Origin: Syntrophopropionicum sp964397525
GTDB taxonomy: Bacteria; Bacillota; Desulfotomaculia; Desulfotomaculales; Pelotomaculaceae
Assembly (NCBI GenBank): GCA_964397525.1
Contig: CAYNIY010000003.1
Coordinates: 1 to 64,000 of the forward strand
Direction of reading: 5' to 3'
Length of the DNA stretch: 64,000 nt
Below are positions 62,007-64,000 of the stretch, piece by piece (position 1 is the first letter of the stretch; each line of letters opens with the position of its first letter). The notes under the pieces were generated by a model. The model ran no database searches and had not been told where the DNA came from. It saw only the letters and a list, made by a program, of their open reading frames with translations. The position numbers and the translations under genes were made by a program.

Positions 62007-62315
62007 GTGAACAACCCTCGGTTGCTTCTGATTTTATTTGCAGTAGCCTTTCTTATTATTCAGGTCATAGGCTTTATGAGCGGTATATCGAGACATGAGG
62101 AAAGAATGGCAAAACTTGAAAAACAGCTGGTGCAGTTTGAGACAAAAGGCACTTACATAGACTTAAAATCCGATCCCGCGGTGCAGTTAAAAGAAGAAAA
62201 AGCAAGATTTAAAACCGAGACATTAGGTTTTGTAGTCAGGGTTCTGGTTATATCGGGGGCAACAGCTTTTGTTTATGCCATGATGAAGGATGACAAGGGA
62301 CAAAAAAGCGGCTAG
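62007..62315 (+). CDS. Small membrane protein with central coiled coil
   Basis: Protein of 102 residues with one hydrophobic helix at the N-terminus (LLLILFAVAFLIIQVIGFM), a charged central part (EERMAKLEKQLVQFETKG) and a second hydrophobic helix (GFVVRVLVISGATAFVYAMM). No family recognised. Start GTG 62007 behind AAGGGG. The 295 bp before it are AT-rich with no visible gene. Confidence 0.65.
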   Translation: MNNPRLLLILFAVAFLIIQVIGFMSGISRHEERMAKLEKQLVQFETKGTYIDLKSDPAVQLKEEKARFKTETLGFVVRVLVISGATAFVYAMMKDDKGQKSG

Positions 62316-62455
62316 GCACGCCGCGCCGTGTATTTTTTATGCCAGCATGATTTAAAGAGCGATATCATTTAGGGGCTGTCCTGTTACTACGAGGATAGCC
62401 CCTGCCAGTCTAGGACAGCGATATTAGACAGAACAACTTTTTAGGGTGATTGAAG

Positions 62456-63301
62456 ATGAGCTTGAATGGAATATACATGTCAACAGCTGAAGTAAGTGAT
62501 GCCCTGGGGATCACCCCGTCTTCAGTCCACAGGCTGGTACAGGAAGGACTCCTGGAGGTGAAGGAATCAAAGCAGTATAAATCAGGAATAGAAGCTTATT
62601 TCGACTGCAGCGAAATAAACAAACTTTTACTTATGATGCCTGCGCTGCGAAGAAAATGGCAGCAGGCCGAAGACAGCCGTCTTGGAGCAATGAAGGCTGC
62701 ATTTAGACGAGCGGACGCAGCAGAAAAGGCTGTACGGCACACCATCATAAAAAAGAACTTCCTGCTCTCCCTGGAGAATTTTCCTGAAAGGGCAGCAGCT
62801 CTTTTACGGGCTTCGTTTTTTCTGTATCACCTGAATCATTATGCCAAGGGCGGCGAAGAATACCTGTATGATTTAAAAGAAAAAATTTTAAAGCGATTCC
62901 AGTCAGACTTTTCAGCGGAGGACGGTTTGGAAGTTTTCTTTGTTGAAGGTGAACAAAAAGTAATCTTGTGTACCGCCTGCCGCTTGAAGGCTCAAAGTAT
63001 GGAATTGGACTATATAAAGTACAAAACAAATTTCGGAGGCTGTCCGCAGTGCAGGAAGGAAGAAGACTACTACAGCTTGTTTGAATTTAGGGTGGAATAT
63101 GGGGAGCACCGTTTTTGTTTTCACACCCCTTACAGCATAGCCAGAAAGTGGTTTGAAAACATTGATGAACTGCTTAAAAAAGCGAGTGAGAAGAGGAAAG
63201 AGGAGGCACTGCCTTTCGGCAGGCCGATTTCCGAGGCTGAGGCCCGGGCAGTCACTCTGAAAGAAGTGATCTCCGAACTGAAATCATATTTGGGAGAATG
63301 A
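62456..63301 (+). CDS. Putative helix-turn-helix and zinc-knuckle protein
   Basis: Protein of 281 residues. The N-terminus, YMSTAEVSDALGITPSSVHR then LVQEGLLEV, is a MerR/excisionase-like helix-turn-helix. A helical middle part follows, and near residue 180 there are two CxxC pairs (ILCTACRLK and GGCPQCRKE) that could bind one zinc. The end is charged and helical. This combination suggests a DNA- or RNA-binding role, but I do not know the family. Start ATG 62456 behind AGGGTGATTG. Confidence 0.65.
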   Translation: MSLNGIYMSTAEVSDALGITPSSVHRLVQEGLLEVKESKQYKSGIEAYFDCSEINKLLLMMPALRRKWQQAEDSRLGAMKAAFRRADAAEKAVRHTIIKKNFLLSLENFPERAAALLRASFFLYHLNHYAKGGEEYLYDLKEKILKRFQSDFSAEDGLEVFFVEGEQKVILCTACRLKAQSMELDYIKYKTNFGGCPQCRKEEDYYSLFEFRVEYGEHRFCFHTPYSIARKWFENIDELLKKASEKRKEEALPFGRPISEAEARAVTLKEVISELKSYLGE

Positions 63302-63470
63302 AGCTGCGAGACGATGCTGGTAATGTCAGCAATCAGCTTCGTGAGTTGGTTCATGATCCGCCTGTAGCGGCCAAACCGTCTGATGTTGGCTGTTCCCCCC
63401 GCTTCCTTAAGGGCACTGAACATCTTTTACATTTCTCCAACCAGGGAGTGTTCCCTTTAAAGGAAATAGT

Positions 63471-64000
63471 TTAAAAACTTAAGGCCACCTCGTCGCGATC
63501 TAAACGTGTTTTTATAGCGCGCACTCTTTCAGCCAGATTGGGATTTCCCGCTGCCGCGCGCTCGATCTGGCGGAGCAGGTCAATCTCTCTCCTGAAGATG
63601 GAAAAAATATCACCAGGCTGCAGGGATGACATGGCCAGCAGTTCGGTAAAACTGGCGCCGTTATACCAAGCATAGGCCAGTGCGCTGGGCACACTGGACC
63701 AGATGCAAAATTTCTCGGGCACTCCCATTTTGAGCAGGTTTCGCCTGAGTAAAGACATCTCGTGCAGGGCAGGCAGGTCCACCCTGACTACATGGATGTT
63801 TTTACCGGGGATATATTCCACTCCGGCCAGGACAGCAGCAGCTTCTGCCGGCTCCACCTCTTCAAGCAAACCGGAGAAGGCTAATTCTGCAAGCAGTATT
63901 TCCTGCACATGCAGTTCTAGGGCGAATATCCCCCTTGCGAAAAATTCGCGTCCTTTAATGTATCCAAGCTCTTCCAAAAGGCTGCGGACTAATTTATATT
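63471..64000 (-). CDS. Ski2/Mtr4-like DEAD/DEAH-box helicase, C-terminal part
   Basis: The last 175 or so codons of a gene whose frame is open to the right edge of the window. ARGIFALELHVQEILLAEL, FSGLLEEVEPAEAAAVLAGV and PGDIFSIFRREIDLLRQIER correspond to the DSHCT domain found at the C-terminus of Ski2-like helicases; the ATPase core lies outside. Such enzymes unwind structured RNA. No terminator is obvious between this stop and the gene at 62456, with which it is convergent. Confidence 0.82.
   Translation of the reverse strand, partial: YKLVRSLLEELGYIKGREFFARGIFALELHVQEILLAELAFSGLLEEVEPAEAAAVLAGVEYIPGKNIHVVRVDLPALHEMSLLRRNLLKMGVPEKFCIWSSVPSALAYAWYNGASFTELLAMSSLQPGDIFSIFRREIDLLRQIERAAAGNPNLAERVRAIKTRLDRDEVALSF

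Noticed and set aside
1..64000. CRISPR array, prophage, transposase or integrase genes
   Set aside because: No regularly spaced direct repeats and no mobile-element protein motifs were seen in the window.

Overview
This window looks like a chromosomal segment from a Gram-positive anaerobe of the Peptococcaceae/Desulfotomaculum-Pelotomaculum type. The reasons are AT-rich intergenic DNA around moderately GC coding DNA, strong GGAGG-type ribosome binding sites with many TTG and GTG starts, Firmicutes-only regulators (TRAP/MtrB, a CtsR box, a FliY-type switch protein), and paired CoA-transferases with an organic-acid carrier of the kind seen in fermentative or syntrophic species. The genus is inferred. 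I see no prophage, insertion sequence or CRISPR array.

Layout. 1-13 kb: housekeeping genes, namely the isocitrate dehydrogenase C-terminus, nth, trmL, a YbaK-type deacylase, dnaE, mtrB, accD-accA and pyk, then a macro-domain/SGNH-hydrolase fusion, three small unknown genes and a TetR regulator. 13-17 kb: tRNA-Leu(CAA), two adjacent 73-residue NifU-like genes (the second with an in-frame UGA exactly where the first has a cluster cysteine), a nitrilase-family amidase and acsA. 17.6-23 kb: clpB with a textbook promoter and CtsR operator, a DUF362 ferredoxin-like protein and hflX. 23-33.6 kb: a motility block with a FlgM-like anti-sigma factor, a c-di-GMP-I (GEMM) riboswitch with a terminator, then fliF, fliG, fliN, flhF, flhG, the sigma-28 gene, fliM and fliY. 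33.6-40 kb: phosphoesterase, HAD phosphatase, DUF503, a C_GCAxxG_C_C protein, a surface DUF2334/FG-GAP protein and an OFA-family carrier behind a structured leader. 40-47 kb: two divergent glutaconate-type CoA-transferase gene pairs and a soluble two-component system. 47-52 kb: gamma carbonic anhydrase, PiT phosphate transporter with its DUF47 partner, an SDH-type membrane protease and a histone-deacetylase-family hydrolase. 52-61.7 kb (minus strand): a MacA/MacB-like export system, then a carbohydrate cluster (GH15 glucoamylase, inositol-phosphatase-like enzyme, a six-hairpin glycosidase-like protein, phosphomannomutase). 62-64 kb: two poorly known genes and the C-terminus of a Ski2-like helicase.

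The most notable signal is the second NifU-like gene (14198-14419). Its UGA replaces the second Cys of the CxxC motif. The 28 codons after the UGA differ from the neighbouring Cys paralogue by ten synonymous codon changes and only one conservative replacement. A stem-loop that fits the bacterial SECIS layout lies 23 nt downstream, and the Cys paralogue lacks the full pairing. This points to a selenocysteine-containing Fe-S scaffold protein rather than a pseudogene, although no selenocysteine machinery is encoded in the window to confirm it.
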